A stretch of 64,000 nucleotides of DNA from Nocardia uniformis NBRC 13702 (GCF_001613345.1 NZ_BDCE01000045.1:62001-126000); one strand, 5' to 3'; shown: positions 33,026 through 42,441, counted from the stretch's first letter. Notes: generated by a model from the letters alone, not told the origin. Made by a program: numbers and translations.

Positions 33026-33628
33026 TCAGCGGTCGGCAGTGAAGGCGTCGACGAGTTTGTTGTACAGGGCGGCGAAACGGGTGCGATTCGCCTTCTGGTC
33101 CTCGTCGAGGCCATCGGTGACACCGGGGGCGTAGACGATCAGATGGGCATCCTCGGCGGACTGCTGGGGCAGGAAGTCGATGATCATCGTGCCCTGGTCG
33201 GTGACATTGGGTGTGCCCATATCGACGGTGGCCAAGGCCTGTACCTCGGAAATCGCCGCGGTCAGGACATCCTTGGGTACGGTGCCGTTCACCTGCTGCG
33301 GCGCGGCGTCCGGGGCGCGGTCCGGGCTCGCCGCATCCGGGCGCTTGACCGCTCGGCCGTCGTCGTGCACCTCGAGGACCGGGCGGATATCGGTGCGTTC
33401 GAACCAGCCACCGGGCATGGAGGTGAGGATGAAGAGTGGCTGTGCCGCAATGGGAGTCGCCGAGGCCTGGGTGGCCGTGTCGCTCGGGGATGTGGGTCCC
33501 GCCGGCACCGGATGCTCGGCGGTCGCGATACCGCAGGTCAGCGTGAATGCCGCCACCGTCGCCAGGGCGGCCGCCGCGGCGCGTACCGGGTGCTGTCCGA
33601 ATTGCCCTGTGGCACCGAACCGTCGCAT
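33026..33628 (-). CDS. Secreted hypothetical protein
   Basis: 200 residues. N-terminal signal peptide: basic start MRRFGATGQFGQHPVR, a hydrophobic Ala-rich core and likely cleavage after CGIATA. The mature part has a Thr/Ala-rich linker (about 38-60), then a domain with GGWFERTDIRPVLEVHDDGR and FLPQQSAEDAHLIVYAPGV. No catalytic motif or known family is recognised. A GGAGGG ribosome binding site lies upstream of ATG 33628. It lies between the inverted-repeat element and the metallopeptidase, all transcribed leftwards. Confidence 0.65.
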   Translation of the reverse strand: MRRFGATGQFGQHPVRAAAAALATVAAFTLTCGIATAEHPVPAGPTSPSDTATQASATPIAAQPLFILTSMPGGWFERTDIRPVLEVHDDGRAVKRPDAASPDRAPDAAPQQVNGTVPKDVLTAAISEVQALATVDMGTPNVTDQGTMIIDFLPQQSAEDAHLIVYAPGVTDGLDEDQKANRTRFAALYNKLVDAFTADR

Positions 33629-33795
33629 CGATCAATCCCTCCGTTCCGACGAGCCGAATCTCGCCGCCGGTGATTGTCCATCGCATCGGGCGTGGCGGGC
33701 GACAGGCTCGCCGAAATACCGTGCGCGACACGCGGAATCACAGGTAGCGTCGCACACGGGGATCTCGGGGTACGAAATGGGTTGAGCGCGAGCGG

Positions 33796-34719
33796 CTATC
33801 GGGTCAGCGCGGGCGGATTCCTCAGGTCTCGCGCGTTGTAGGTGTCACACGCCTTGACCTGGCCGGTCTTGTACCCGGCGAGGAACCACTTCTGCCGCTC
33901 CTCGGAGGAGCCGTGCGTCCAGGCTTCCGGATTCACCCGGCTGCCGGAGGCCTCCTGGATACGGTCGTCACCGACGGCCGACGCGGCGGAGAGACCATCG
34001 CGAATATCGTTATCGGTCAATGGCTTCAGGAACGGCTGGTCGGTGCCCGGGGCGGGGAGCTTATCGGCGTAGTAGGCCCACACCCCGGCGTAGCAGTCGG
34101 CCTGGAGTTCGGTGCGAACCGCCCCGGATTCCGCGCCCCTCGGATCACGTTGGGCGCGACCCAGATCGCCGAGCAGGTTCTGGATGTGGTGACCGAACTC
34201 GTGGGCGACCACGTACTCCTCCGCGAGGGGGCCGCCGCTCGCGCCGAACCGATCCTTGAGTTCCTGGAAGAAGGCGGTATCGAAGTAGGCGGTCTCATCG
34301 GCGGGGCAGTAGAACGGCCCGACCGCCGACGAGGCCTGACCGCAGCCGGTATTGATCACACCGGAGAACAGCCGCACGGCGGGTTCGGTGTACTGGCGGT
34401 TGGTCTGCTTGGCGAGTTCGCTGTCCCAGACCGCGTCCAGGCTCTGCACGGTCAGCACCACTCGGCAGTCGACGTACTTATTGGCATCGGCACCGGTCTT
34501 GCAGTGCTCGGGCGTCCCCGCCGTGCCCTGTTCCGCCTGACTGTCCGCGCCGGTGAACTGACCGAGCACCGAGCCGGGATCGCCACCCAGCAGCAGTGTC
34601 ACGACAAGTGCGATGAGGCCGAGCGCGCCGCCGCCGAGTGCCATTCCGCCGCCCATACCGGGCCCGCCGCCCGAGGACACCCGATCCGAATCGATCTGCA
34701 TGCCTTCGTTGAAGGTCAT
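33796..34719 (-). CDS. Neutral zinc metallopeptidase (KPN_02809/YpfJ family, Rv2575-like)
   Basis: 307 residues. A Gly-rich head (SSGGGPGMGGGMALGGG) leads into one membrane helix (about 30-48), then the peptidase domain. The zinc site VVAHEFGHHIQNLLG (HExxH) is followed by RTELQADCYAGVWA with the third ligand, and YFDTAFFQELKDRFG precedes it. This matches the widely conserved YpfJ family and the mycobacterial gene near aspS. Membrane-bound with the active site probably outside. GGGAGC lies before ATG 34719. It diverges from aspS. Confidence 0.9.
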   Translation of the reverse strand: MTFNEGMQIDSDRVSSGGGPGMGGGMALGGGALGLIALVVTLLLGGDPGSVLGQFTGADSQAEQGTAGTPEHCKTGADANKYVDCRVVLTVQSLDAVWDSELAKQTNRQYTEPAVRLFSGVINTGCGQASSAVGPFYCPADETAYFDTAFFQELKDRFGASGGPLAEEYVVAHEFGHHIQNLLGDLGRAQRDPRGAESGAVRTELQADCYAGVWAYYADKLPAPGTDQPFLKPLTDNDIRDGLSAASAVGDDRIQEASGSRVNPEAWTHGSSEERQKWFLAGYKTGQVKACDTYNARDLRNPPALTR

Positions 34720-34908
34720 CCGATAGCTCCCGTCTGCGGTGCCTCGATAGGGCGGTACTGCATGAGGGTCGGGTAGCCGATCGACCCGCCGACTAACAGC
34801 TTGGCACGTGGGAATGGATATCGGTTTTCACTTGGCGCACGTGTCTCTCTACGATGAAGCACGCACCCGCTCACTCTCCGGTGCTTCGAATGCGTCGAAA
34901 GGACTCCC

Positions 34909-36705
34909 GTGCTGCGCACCCACTTGGCTGGTTCGTTGCGAAGCGAGCACGCTGGCCAGACCGTAACCCTCACCGGTTGGGTGGCCCGGCGTCGAGACCA
35001 TGGTGGCGTGATCTTCATCGATCTGCGTGATGCCTCTGGTGTGTCGCAGGCGGTGTTCCGGGAGGGCGCACCGGCTGAGCAGGCCCATAAGCTCCGCAAT
35101 GAGTTCTGTGTGAAGGTCACCGGTGTGGTCGAGAACCGACCGGCTGGTAGTGGCAACCCCAATCTGCCGACCGGCGATATCGAGGTCAATGTCACCGACC
35201 TCGAGGTTCTCAACGAGGCCGCGCCGCTGCCGTTCCAGCTGGATGAGACCCCCGGCGAGGAAGCTCGGCTCAAGTACCGCTACCTCGATCTGCGCCGCGA
35301 AGGTCCGGGTCATGCCATTCGCCTGCGGTCCAAGGTCAATGCCGCCGCCCGCGATGTGCTCGCCTCGCATGCCTTCGTCGAGGTCGAAACCCCGACCATG
35401 ACCCGGTCCACCCCGGAGGGCGCTCGCGACTTCCTGGTGCCGGCGCGTTTGCAGCCCGGCAAGTTCTACGCGCTGCCGCAGAGCCCGCAGCTGTTCAAGC
35501 AGCTGCTCATGGTGGCCGGTATCGAGCGCTACTACCAGATCGCGCGCTGCTACCGCGATGAGGACTTCCGCGCGGACCGCCAGCCCGAGTTCACCCAGCT
35601 CGACGTGGAGATGAGCTTCGTCACCCAGGAAGATGTCATTCTCCTGGCCGAGGACATCCTCGTCGCGCTGTGGAAGCTCATCGGCCACGAGATCCCCACG
35701 CCGATCCCGCATATGACCTATGCCGAGGCCATGCGTCGGTACGGCTCCGATAAGCCGGACCTGCGGTTCGAGGTCGAGATCACCGAAATGGCCGACTACT
35801 TCAAGGACACCCCGTTCCGGGTGTTCCAGTCGCCGTATGTCGGCGCGGTCGTCATGCCCGGCGGCGCGAGCCAGCCGCGGCGTCAGCTCGATGCCTGGCA
35901 GGACTGGGCCAAGCAGCGCGGGGCGAAGGGTCTGGCCTACATCCTGGTTCAGGAGGACGGCACCCTCGGCGGTCCGGTCGCCAAGAACCTGACCGATGCC
36001 GAGCGTGAGGGTCTGGCCAAGTACGTCGGCGCGGAACCGGGCGACTGTGTGTTCTTCGCCGCCGGTGAGATCAAGTCCAGCCGGGCGCTGCTCGGCGCGG
36101 CGCGCGGCGAGATCGCCCGCAAGTGCGGCCTCATCGACGAGAACTCCTGGGCCTTCGTCTGGATCGTCGACGCTCCCATGTTCGAGCCCGCCGCCGACGC
36201 CACCGCGAGTGGCGATGTGGCCCTGGGCAATTCCGCCTGGACCGCGGTGCACCACGCCTTCACTTCGCCCAAGCCGGAATTCGTCGACACCTTCGACACC
36301 GATCCGGGTTCGGCGCTGGCCTACGCCTACGACATTGTCTGCAATGGCAATGAGATCGGCGGCGGCTCCATCCGTATCCACCGCGGTGACGTGCAGGAAC
36401 GGGTGTTCAAGGTCATGGGCATCAGCCACGACGAGGCCCAGGACAAGTTCGGCTTCCTGCTCGACGCCTTCAAGTACGGCGCACCCCCGCACGGCGGCAT
36501 CGCCTTCGGCTGGGACCGCATCACCGCACTCCTCGCCGGACTCGACTCCATCCGCGAGGTCATCGCCTTCCCGAAGTCCGGCGGCGGCGTCGACCCCCTG
36601 ACCGAAGCGCCTACCGCGATCACCTTGCAGCAGCGCAAGGAAGCGGGCCTGGACGCGAAACTCGACGCCAACGGCAACCCGATCGCCGAGGGCAAAGAGA
36701 AGTAG
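34909..36705 (+). CDS. aspS: Aspartyl-tRNA synthetase
   Basis: 598 residues from GTG 34909 (MLRTHLAGSLRSEHAGQTVT). An N-terminal OB-fold anticodon domain (LTGWVARRRDHGGVIFIDLRD) is followed by the class II core: FLVPARLQPGKFYALPQSPQ, motif 2 CYRDEDFRADRQPEFTQLD, a bacterial GAD insertion domain, and motif 3 GIAFGWDRITALLAG. The enzyme charges tRNA-Asp; actinobacterial members are often non-discriminating and also charge tRNA-Asn when GatCAB is present, which cannot be judged here. A strong hairpin follows. Confidence 0.96.
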   Translation: MLRTHLAGSLRSEHAGQTVTLTGWVARRRDHGGVIFIDLRDASGVSQAVFREGAPAEQAHKLRNEFCVKVTGVVENRPAGSGNPNLPTGDIEVNVTDLEVLNEAAPLPFQLDETPGEEARLKYRYLDLRREGPGHAIRLRSKVNAAARDVLASHAFVEVETPTMTRSTPEGARDFLVPARLQPGKFYALPQSPQLFKQLLMVAGIERYYQIARCYRDEDFRADRQPEFTQLDVEMSFVTQEDVILLAEDILVALWKLIGHEIPTPIPHMTYAEAMRRYGSDKPDLRFEVEITEMADYFKDTPFRVFQSPYVGAVVMPGGASQPRRQLDAWQDWAKQRGAKGLAYILVQEDGTLGGPVAKNLTDAEREGLAKYVGAEPGDCVFFAAGEIKSSRALLGAARGEIARKCGLIDENSWAFVWIVDAPMFEPAADATASGDVALGNSAWTAVHHAFTSPKPEFVDTFDTDPGSALAYAYDIVCNGNEIGGGSIRIHRGDVQERVFKVMGISHDEAQDKFGFLLDAFKYGAPPHGGIAFGWDRITALLAGLDSIREVIAFPKSGGGVDPLTEAPTAITLQQRKEAGLDAKLDANGNPIAEGKEK

Positions 36706-36729
36706 GCCTCGACCGGACCGAAACACACG

Positions 36730-36773
36730 GCAGCGCGCCGAGAGAGCAATCCGTTCTCTCGGCGCGCGCTGCT
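36730..36773 (+). terminator. Probable aspS terminator hairpin
   Basis: GCAGCGCGCCGAGAGA pairs with TCTCTCGGCGCGCGCTGC with a small bulge, around a short AATCCG-type loop, followed by TTTGTG. Very stable stem 25 bp after the aspS stop; the T-run is short. Confidence 0.65.
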
Positions 36774-36888
36774 TTGTGATCTGGGGCGGTGATCACCCGC
36801 CACTCCGGCGCGTCTCGGACCACCCGCCACTCTTGGGCACGATGGGCGCTCGTCGAGTTTCTGTCGAAAGCGTGAGGTCGGGAAAGTC

Positions 36889-36967
36889 CCGTCATCCCGG
36901 CATGCTTTTGGCCGGGATCCACTACCGCGGGGGTGTGGATTCCGGTCAAGAGCGCGTCGGAATGACG
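36889..36967. repeat. Dispersed imperfect palindrome, copy C
   Basis: 79 bp with arms CGTCATCCCGGCATGC plus TTTTGGCCGGGATCCAC against GTGGATTCCGGTCAAGAGC plus GCGTCGGAATGACG. The best-preserved outer ends of the four copies (CGTCAT / ATGACG). It lies downstream of the aspS terminator. Confidence 0.85.
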
Positions 36968-37167
36968 AAGGCGGCCGGTCCAGGGACATTGTGACGCCAA
37001 GTCGGTAAGCGCTCTGGACAGCGCTGGATCCCCACCGCAGGTAACCGGTCGGGATCCGGGCCGGGGAGCACAGCGCGTCGGTTGACCTGCCTGGTCGCTC
37101 CCGCCGATACGCTGCACCCCGCTGGTATCGACCGGTACCGGCAGTCCGCCGATGGCGAGGAGATGCG

Positions 37168-38127
37168 GTGCTGCATATCCGAGTGGTTTGTCCGCCGGGC
37201 ACGACCGATGCCGCCGTGGAACTGCTGGTGAGCGAACCGGGTGCGACGCTGGTCTCGGTGCAGCGGGGTAGTGCTGTGGAACCGGTCGGTGATGTCGTCG
37301 AATGCGCGGTCGCGCGCGAATCGGGTAATGCCGTGTTGGCCGGATTGCGGGGCCTCGGTATCAAGCACAGTGGTGGGATCGCGATCGATCCGTTGGAGAC
37401 GGTGCTCTCCGATGCCGCTGAGCGCGCGGTGCGGACTGCGCCCGGCGATCCGTCGGATGTGGTGGTGTGGGAGGAATTGATCGCGCAGACGCACGATGAA
37501 TCCACGCTCAGCCCGACCTTTCTCGCCTTCATCACCATCGCGTGCCTGCTGGCCGTGGTCGGCGTGGCCACCGACTCACCGGTCACGATTGTCGGTGCGA
37601 TGGTGGTGGGGCCCGAATTCGGGCCCCTGGCCGCGATATCGGTCGCGCTGGTGCGCAAGGATTTCCGGCTCGCCCGCCGCTCCGCGCTGGCGCTGCTGGT
37701 CGGCTTCCCGCTCGCCATGGCGGTGGCGGCGGCGGTCTCGCTGGTCTGGGAGCGGTTCGGTTGGATCACGGTGCGCGGTATCGAGGATCTGCACAATGTG
37801 GACTTCATCTACGAGGTCGGACCGTTCTCCCTCGTGGTCGCGCTGCTCGCGGGCGCGGCGGGGATGCTGTCGCTGGTCACCGCGAAATCCGCTGCGTTGG
37901 TGGGTGTTTTCATCTCCGTGACCACCATTCCCGCGGCCGGATTCGCGGCCGTGGCGGCCACCCTCGGCGAATGGCACAAGGCGTTCATGTCCATCGGCCA
38001 GCTCGGCGTGAATATGGTCGGCATTGTGGTCGCCGGAGTTCTGGTGCTGTGGCTGCGCCCTCGCCGTGCGGGCGAGGGCGGGCCGGTCGATCGGGTGCGG
38101 AACTGGTGGCTGTCCGATGCCACCTGA
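37168..38127 (+). CDS. DUF389 membrane protein
   Basis: 319 residues. Residues 1-100 form a soluble domain (LHIRVVCPPGTTDAAVELLV); the rest is the DUF389 membrane domain with about six helices and the family signature SPVTIVGAMVVGPEFGPLAA. DUF389 proteins are widespread membrane proteins of unknown function. GTG 37168 has GAGGAGA 5 bp upstream. It ends 18 bp before the convergent stop of the repetitive membrane protein gene. Confidence 0.85.
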   Translation: MLHIRVVCPPGTTDAAVELLVSEPGATLVSVQRGSAVEPVGDVVECAVARESGNAVLAGLRGLGIKHSGGIAIDPLETVLSDAAERAVRTAPGDPSDVVVWEELIAQTHDESTLSPTFLAFITIACLLAVVGVATDSPVTIVGAMVVGPEFGPLAAISVALVRKDFRLARRSALALLVGFPLAMAVAAAVSLVWERFGWITVRGIEDLHNVDFIYEVGPFSLVVALLAGAAGMLSLVTAKSAALVGVFISVTTIPAAGFAAVAATLGEWHKAFMSIGQLGVNMVGIVVAGVLVLWLRPRRAGEGGPVDRVRNWWLSDAT

Positions 38128-38145
38128 TCGACAGCTGTCGCGTGA

Positions 38146-39306
38146 CTACAGCGGTGCGACCAGGCGGCCGGTGAGGGTGCGGTAGGCGTAGGTCACCGCG
38201 ATGGCCGATACGGGGCCGGCCACGAGCAGGCCGATACCGCAGAACAGTAGGCCGATGAGCGTGATGACCGTGACCGTGATGGCGAGCAGTACGGTCTGGA
38301 ACAGATTCCCGATCACCAGTCGCGCACTGGATTTGATGGCCTCGATCGGATTCTGATCCTGGTCGATCACGAAGTGCAGGGCGAACATACAGAGCACGCC
38401 GACGATCAATGCCGGAATCACGCACAGCACCGAGGTGATCAGGCAGGCGACGAAGACGATCAACGCGGTGACCAGGACGGCGCCCGCATTGACGAATCCG
38501 AAGAACGCCGCGAAATCGGTGGGTGTGCCGTCGGTTTCGTAGAGCGCGCCGCGAATCATGGCGGCCTGCAGCAGCCACACCATGAGCGAGGCGATGGCGA
38601 AGACCAGCAGCACCACCGGCAGAGACTGGACGTTCGCGATATTCACCAGCAGCGCAACCACCAGATAGGCGATCAAACCGACCAATACGATGCCGACCCA
38701 CGGAATCGGATTGAGGCGGAAACGATCCCAGCCGTAGGAGAGGGCGTGCCCGACATCGAGCGTGTCCGATTCCGCGCGCTGCGGTGTGCCGTGCTGTCCC
38801 GCGGGGTTCGGCGCCTGACCGGGCGGAAGGTTCCCGGGTGCGGCGCCCCTCGAGGCCGGATCCTGCGAATATGCCTGCCCCTGCGAATATGCCTGCCCCT
38901 GTGCATACGGCTGTCCCTGCGGATATCCCTGATTCGGCGAAAACTGGCCGGGAGGAACCGAACCCGGTTGCTGCGGCGCGCCCGACTGCGGGGGTGGGCC
39001 GAAACCCGGCGGCGGCGACATGCCGGAGCCACTCGGCGTAGCGTGGCGCGAAGGAAGGGGAGGTGGCGGTTCCACTGGCTCGCTGCCGTACTGCGCCTGT
39101 CCCGGGCCCTCGAATTGCGGGTATCCGCGCGGGCCGGGCATTTCGTGGCGACCGAATCCCGGCGCGGATTCCTGACTCGCCGAATGTGCTGGCGGCTCGG
39201 GAGTTTGGTGGTGACCGGGTGGGGTGGGGTGCCGCTCGCCACCCTCGTCAGAGGGCGTTTCGCCCGATTCGCGAGGTGTTGAGGGCGGTGTGCCGGTCAT
39301 CGTCAC
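38146..39306 (-). CDS. Pro/Gln-rich membrane protein
   Basis: 386 residues. Residues 1 to about 180 are low-complexity, rich in Pro, Gly and Gln, with GQAYSQ-type hexapeptide repeats around 135-155. The C-terminal 200 residues carry about five membrane helices (WVGIVLVGLIAYLVVALLV; LIVFVACLITSVLCVIPALI; VLLAITVTVITLIGLLFCGI) and resemble the integral-membrane domain of DUF975-type or glycerophosphodiesterase-associated proteins. Such proteins are common in Nocardia and mycobacteria; function unknown. It shares a very short divergent upstream region with the phosphotransferase-like gene. Confidence 0.7.
   Translation of the reverse strand: MTMTGTPPSTPRESGETPSDEGGERHPTPPGHHQTPEPPAHSASQESAPGFGRHEMPGPRGYPQFEGPGQAQYGSEPVEPPPPLPSRHATPSGSGMSPPPGFGPPPQSGAPQQPGSVPPGQFSPNQGYPQGQPYAQGQAYSQGQAYSQDPASRGAAPGNLPPGQAPNPAGQHGTPQRAESDTLDVGHALSYGWDRFRLNPIPWVGIVLVGLIAYLVVALLVNIANVQSLPVVLLVFAIASLMVWLLQAAMIRGALYETDGTPTDFAAFFGFVNAGAVLVTALIVFVACLITSVLCVIPALIVGVLCMFALHFVIDQDQNPIEAIKSSARLVIGNLFQTVLLAITVTVITLIGLLFCGIGLLVAGPVSAIAVTYAYRTLTGRLVAPL
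38862..38933 (-). repeat. 18-bp tandem repeat in the Pro/Gln-rich gene
   Basis: Two identical 18-bp units CCTGCGAATATGCCTGCC (38862-38879, 38880-38897) are followed by two diverged units up to 38933. On the coding strand they encode GQAYSQ-type hexapeptides. In-frame unit length allows copy-number variation without frameshift. Confidence 0.8.
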
Positions 39307-39354
39307 AAACCTTTCACATATTCCGGTTTACGGTGTGGCGCACAGCAGTTGAAG

Positions 39355-40665
39355 ATGAGACAACCGGACGGTGTTGGTTGTGTCAAGCAACCAGCGCCGC
39401 GTGGGCAAACCCTTCACCCGGACACGCCGGACGACGCGCGAAAGGTTGCGGAACCGCTCGCTGAAAGTGACCTGGAGCGAGTAACTTGGGACGCGATGAC
39501 CGCACTATTGGCCGAACGCGCCGCCGAAGTCGTGTCCGCGGCACAACACTTGCTCACAAAGCGAATGGGTGCTCCGGTAAAGCTGAGTGATCCTATAGAG
39601 CTCAGTGGTAGTGGTAGGACAACGGTTCTACGTGTGCGTGTTGCGGAAAACGCTTTCTCACTTCCACGGACCCTCATTGTGAAGCAGGTCCGCGGTGCCG
39701 CGCAGGAACGACGCACCGGCGGTATGGCGCCGGGGGTCGCCAGCATCGACTCCGCGTTCCTCCGTGAGGCGGTGTCGTACCAGTTCACCACCGCCCTCGG
39801 ACGCGAACATCGGCCCGGGGCGTACCTGCTCGGCTACAGCCTCCCCGAACGTCTACTCATTCTCAGTGACCTGGGGGAGATCTCGCCGCTCACCGCGGTC
39901 CTACAGGCCGGGGTCGAACCCGCCGGGCGCAATGCGCTCATGGCATTCGCGCAGGCGCTGGGCCGGATGCATGCCGCGACGGTCGGGCGGGAAGCGGATT
40001 TCGTCGCGCTGCTGCGGCGCGTCGATGTCGTGCACCGGGTGGACGGAATCGCCCAGCAGGCCGAGATCGCCGTGACCGAAGTGCCGGAAATGTTGCAGCG
40101 GGAGATGGGTATCGAGGTACCCGGCGAAATCGCCGAACGTATCGTGCGGGGCAACCGGCTGTTCTCGGCCGGACGCTACCGCGCGTTCAGTCCCTCGGAT
40201 CTGTGCCCGGACAATGTGATCCTCAATGAGGAGGGTGCGCGCTTCCTCGATTACGAGTGGGGCGGTTTCCGCGACGCCACCCTCGATATAGCCTACGCGC
40301 TGGTCTCTTTCCCGGGCTGCCTCTGCGATTTCGAACTGTCCCGCGAACGCGCGCGGCAGATGGTGGAGGCGTGGCGCTCGGAGGTGGTGGCGGTATGGCC
40401 GTCACTCGCCGATGACACCGTGCTGGCCGAACGGATTCTCGAGGCCCGGCTCATCTGGGTGTGGCTGTCGACCTACTGGTTCCTGCCCGCCGATCATTCG
40501 CGCATCGCGGCGGCCCGCGAACACGGCCTGTCGATTCCCCGATCGGCGGCGCTCATCAACCGCTGGGCGGCACTCGCCGAGGACGCCCGCTGCATCGGCG
40601 ACGACACACTGGGCGATTTCGCCGAGCATGTATCGGCGACCCTCGAGGAGCAGTGGGAGGAATAG
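39355..40665 (+). CDS. Phosphotransferase (APH/choline-kinase fold) family protein
   Basis: Up to 436 residues; the start is uncertain. ATG 39355 and the in-frame ATG 39496 (MTALLAERAAEVVSAAQ) are both possible, and the divergent gene starts only 48 bp upstream of the first. The kinase-like fold is shown by FSPSDLCPDNVILN, where the catalytic Asp and metal-binding Asn are kept but the usual HGD is PSD, and by FLDYEWGGFRD for the second metal-binding Asp. A RTLIVKQVRG strand carries the candidate ATP-binding Lys. Substrate unknown; nothing indicates antibiotic resistance. Third-position GC is lower in 39360-39680 than in the rest of the gene. Confidence 0.65.
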   Translation: MRQPDGVGCVKQPAPRGQTLHPDTPDDARKVAEPLAESDLERVTWDAMTALLAERAAEVVSAAQHLLTKRMGAPVKLSDPIELSGSGRTTVLRVRVAENAFSLPRTLIVKQVRGAAQERRTGGMAPGVASIDSAFLREAVSYQFTTALGREHRPGAYLLGYSLPERLLILSDLGEISPLTAVLQAGVEPAGRNALMAFAQALGRMHAATVGREADFVALLRRVDVVHRVDGIAQQAEIAVTEVPEMLQREMGIEVPGEIAERIVRGNRLFSAGRYRAFSPSDLCPDNVILNEEGARFLDYEWGGFRDATLDIAYALVSFPGCLCDFELSRERARQMVEAWRSEVVAVWPSLADDTVLAERILEARLIWVWLSTYWFLPADHSRIAAAREHGLSIPRSAALINRWAALAEDARCIGDDTLGDFAEHVSATLEEQWEE

Positions 40666-40705
40666 GGCGGCGCGAACCGTCAGTCATTCCGGCCCTGCCC
40701 GCCTT

Positions 40706-40785
40706 CGTCATTCCGGCATGCTTTTGGCCGGAATCCACCACCCGTAGAAGGTGTGGATCCCGGCCAAGGACACGCCGGGATGACG
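40706..40785. repeat. Dispersed imperfect palindrome, copy D
   Basis: 80 bp between convergent genes. Arms CGTCATTCCGGCATGC plus TTTTGGCCGGAATCCACC against GTGTGGATCCCGGCCAAGG plus ACGCCGGGATGACG. A partial extra copy of the outer arm (GTCATTCCGGCC, from 40683) precedes it, as if units had recombined or inserted side by side. Confidence 0.85.
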
Positions 40786-40797
40786 AGACCAGCGAGT

Positions 40798-42441
40798 TCA
40801 GTCGAGGACCGGCCCGGGGCGCTGCTCCACGCGTCCACCCCGGCGCACCGCCAGTGAAGCCCCGTGGCGCACACCGGCATTCGGATCCAGCACATCGCTG
40901 ACATAGAACCAGTCCATCTGGGCCTGGCCCGCGTCCACGTGCAGGACGCCATAGCCGTGTGAATCCATTTCGATATAGCGCAGATGCCGGTTCACCGATT
41001 GCAGCGCCGCCTCCGCGGCGAGGGAGGCCGTACGCGGCGGTGTTCTCATCATGTCGCCCAGGCTCGGTGACGTCACCGACGGCACCACGAATTCCGCGCC
41101 CGCGGTCGGACCGCCCGGATAGTTCGCGGCGTCGAGGGGCAGGTCGGCGGCCCAGGAGGTGTGGATATCGCCGGTCAGGAAGAGTACGTCGCCGACCTGG
41201 TTGTCGGTGACGGCGTCGAGGAGGCGCTTGCGGTCGGCGGTGTATCCGTCCCACTGGTCGAGGTTGACCGGGATACCGCCCTCGGGGATGCCGATCAACT
41301 GGGTGAGGGCGGCGGTGGTGGCCGGTTCCAAGGGCGGGAAGACCAGCGGCGCGATCATTACCGGGTTGCCGATCAGCTTCCAACTCACCGGGGATGACAC
41401 CAAACCATTGGTGACCCAATCCATTTGATCCGCACCGGTAATGGTGCGGTCCGGCGCGTCGACCTGTCGCCAGCCGGGTCCGGCCTTCACCTCTTGGCTG
41501 CGGTAGCTGCGCAGGTCGAGCATGGACAGTTCGGCGAGGGTGCCGAAGCGCAGTCGGCGGTACAGGCGGCGGTCCGCGCCCGCGCGCACCGGCATCCACT
41601 CCAGATACGCCCGCAGCGCCGCGGCCTTGCGGGTCTGCCAATCGCCTTCGGCGCCGGGGGTGTGGTTCTCCGCGCCGCCGGACCAGGTGTCATTGGCGGT
41701 CTCGTGGTCGTCCCAGATGCAGACGAACGGCAGCTGCCTGTGCAGATTCGCCAAATCCGGATCGGTTTTGTACTGGGCGTGCCTGATGCGGTAGTCGGCC
41801 AGCGAGACGATCTCGTGGGCGGGCTCGTGCACGCGGACCGAACCGGTGCGTCCGCCGTACTCGCCGCGCGCGTACTCGTAGAGGTAGTCGCCGAGATGCA
41901 CGATCGCGTCGAGGTCGGTGCGCGCGGCCAGGTGGCGGTAGACGTTGAAGTATCCGGCCTCCCAGTTCGCGCACGACACCACACCGAAGCGCAGCCGGTC
42001 CGGCGTCGCGGCGGTATCGGGCGCGGTGCGGGTCCGGCCGATCGGGGAGGTTTGGCCGAGGGCGGTGAAGCGGTAGCAGTAGTCGCTGCCCGCCCGCAGG
42101 CCGGAAATATCGACCTTGACGGTGTGGTCGGAATCGACTGTGGCCGTCTGTGTTCCAGAGGCGACGATATTCGAGAAGCCGTCATCGGTCGCCACCTCCC
42201 AGCGCACCGTGACCGCCTCGCCGACGCCGGAGCCGGGAGTGGCGTCCGCATTCGGCGTGACGCGGGTCCACGCGATTACCCCGGTGGGTAGTGGATCGCC
42301 GGAGGCGACGCCGTGCTGGAATACCACGTGCTCGGCGCGCGCCGGGGCGGTGGTGAGCAGGGTCGCCGCGACGGCAGCGGTACTGCCCTTGAGAACTGTC
42401 CGGCGGTCGAGGCGGGCGCTGATGATCTCGCGGAGAGGCAC
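40798..42441 (-). CDS. phoD: Tat-exported PhoD-like alkaline phosphatase
   Basis: 547 residues. A Tat signal (LDRRTVLKGSTAAVAATLL, Arg13-Arg14, cleavage near APARA) precedes an N-terminal fibronectin-like PhoD_N domain (about 40-140; HGVASGDPLPTGVIAWTRV) and the PhoD metallophosphatase domain: VVSCANWEAGYFNVYRHLA, VHLGDYLYEY, CIWDDHETANDTW, and LFLTGDIHTSWAADL. These enzymes use Ca and Fe to hydrolyse phosphodiesters and monoesters outside the membrane. Likely induced by phosphate shortage, though no PHO box was identified. Divergent from rarA. Confidence 0.9.
   Translation of the reverse strand: MPLREIISARLDRRTVLKGSTAAVAATLLTTAPARAEHVVFQHGVASGDPLPTGVIAWTRVTPNADATPGSGVGEAVTVRWEVATDDGFSNIVASGTQTATVDSDHTVKVDISGLRAGSDYCYRFTALGQTSPIGRTRTAPDTAATPDRLRFGVVSCANWEAGYFNVYRHLAARTDLDAIVHLGDYLYEYARGEYGGRTGSVRVHEPAHEIVSLADYRIRHAQYKTDPDLANLHRQLPFVCIWDDHETANDTWSGGAENHTPGAEGDWQTRKAAALRAYLEWMPVRAGADRRLYRRLRFGTLAELSMLDLRSYRSQEVKAGPGWRQVDAPDRTITGADQMDWVTNGLVSSPVSWKLIGNPVMIAPLVFPPLEPATTAALTQLIGIPEGGIPVNLDQWDGYTADRKRLLDAVTDNQVGDVLFLTGDIHTSWAADLPLDAANYPGGPTAGAEFVVPSVTSPSLGDMMRTPPRTASLAAEAALQSVNRHLRYIEMDSHGYGVLHVDAGQAQMDWFYVSDVLDPNAGVRHGASLAVRRGGRVEQRPGPVLD

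Larger units (their letters stand above)
36706..37167. other. Intergenic region between aspS and the DUF389 gene
   Basis: About 460 bp holding the aspS terminator (36730-36773), copy C of the dispersed palindrome (36889-36967) and the probable promoter of the DUF389 gene. No gene is seen in the remainder. Confidence 0.6.

Noticed and set aside
34849..36726. A 625-codon minus-strand frame opposite aspS
   Set aside because: It mirrors the synthetase codons; aspS motifs are complete on the plus strand.
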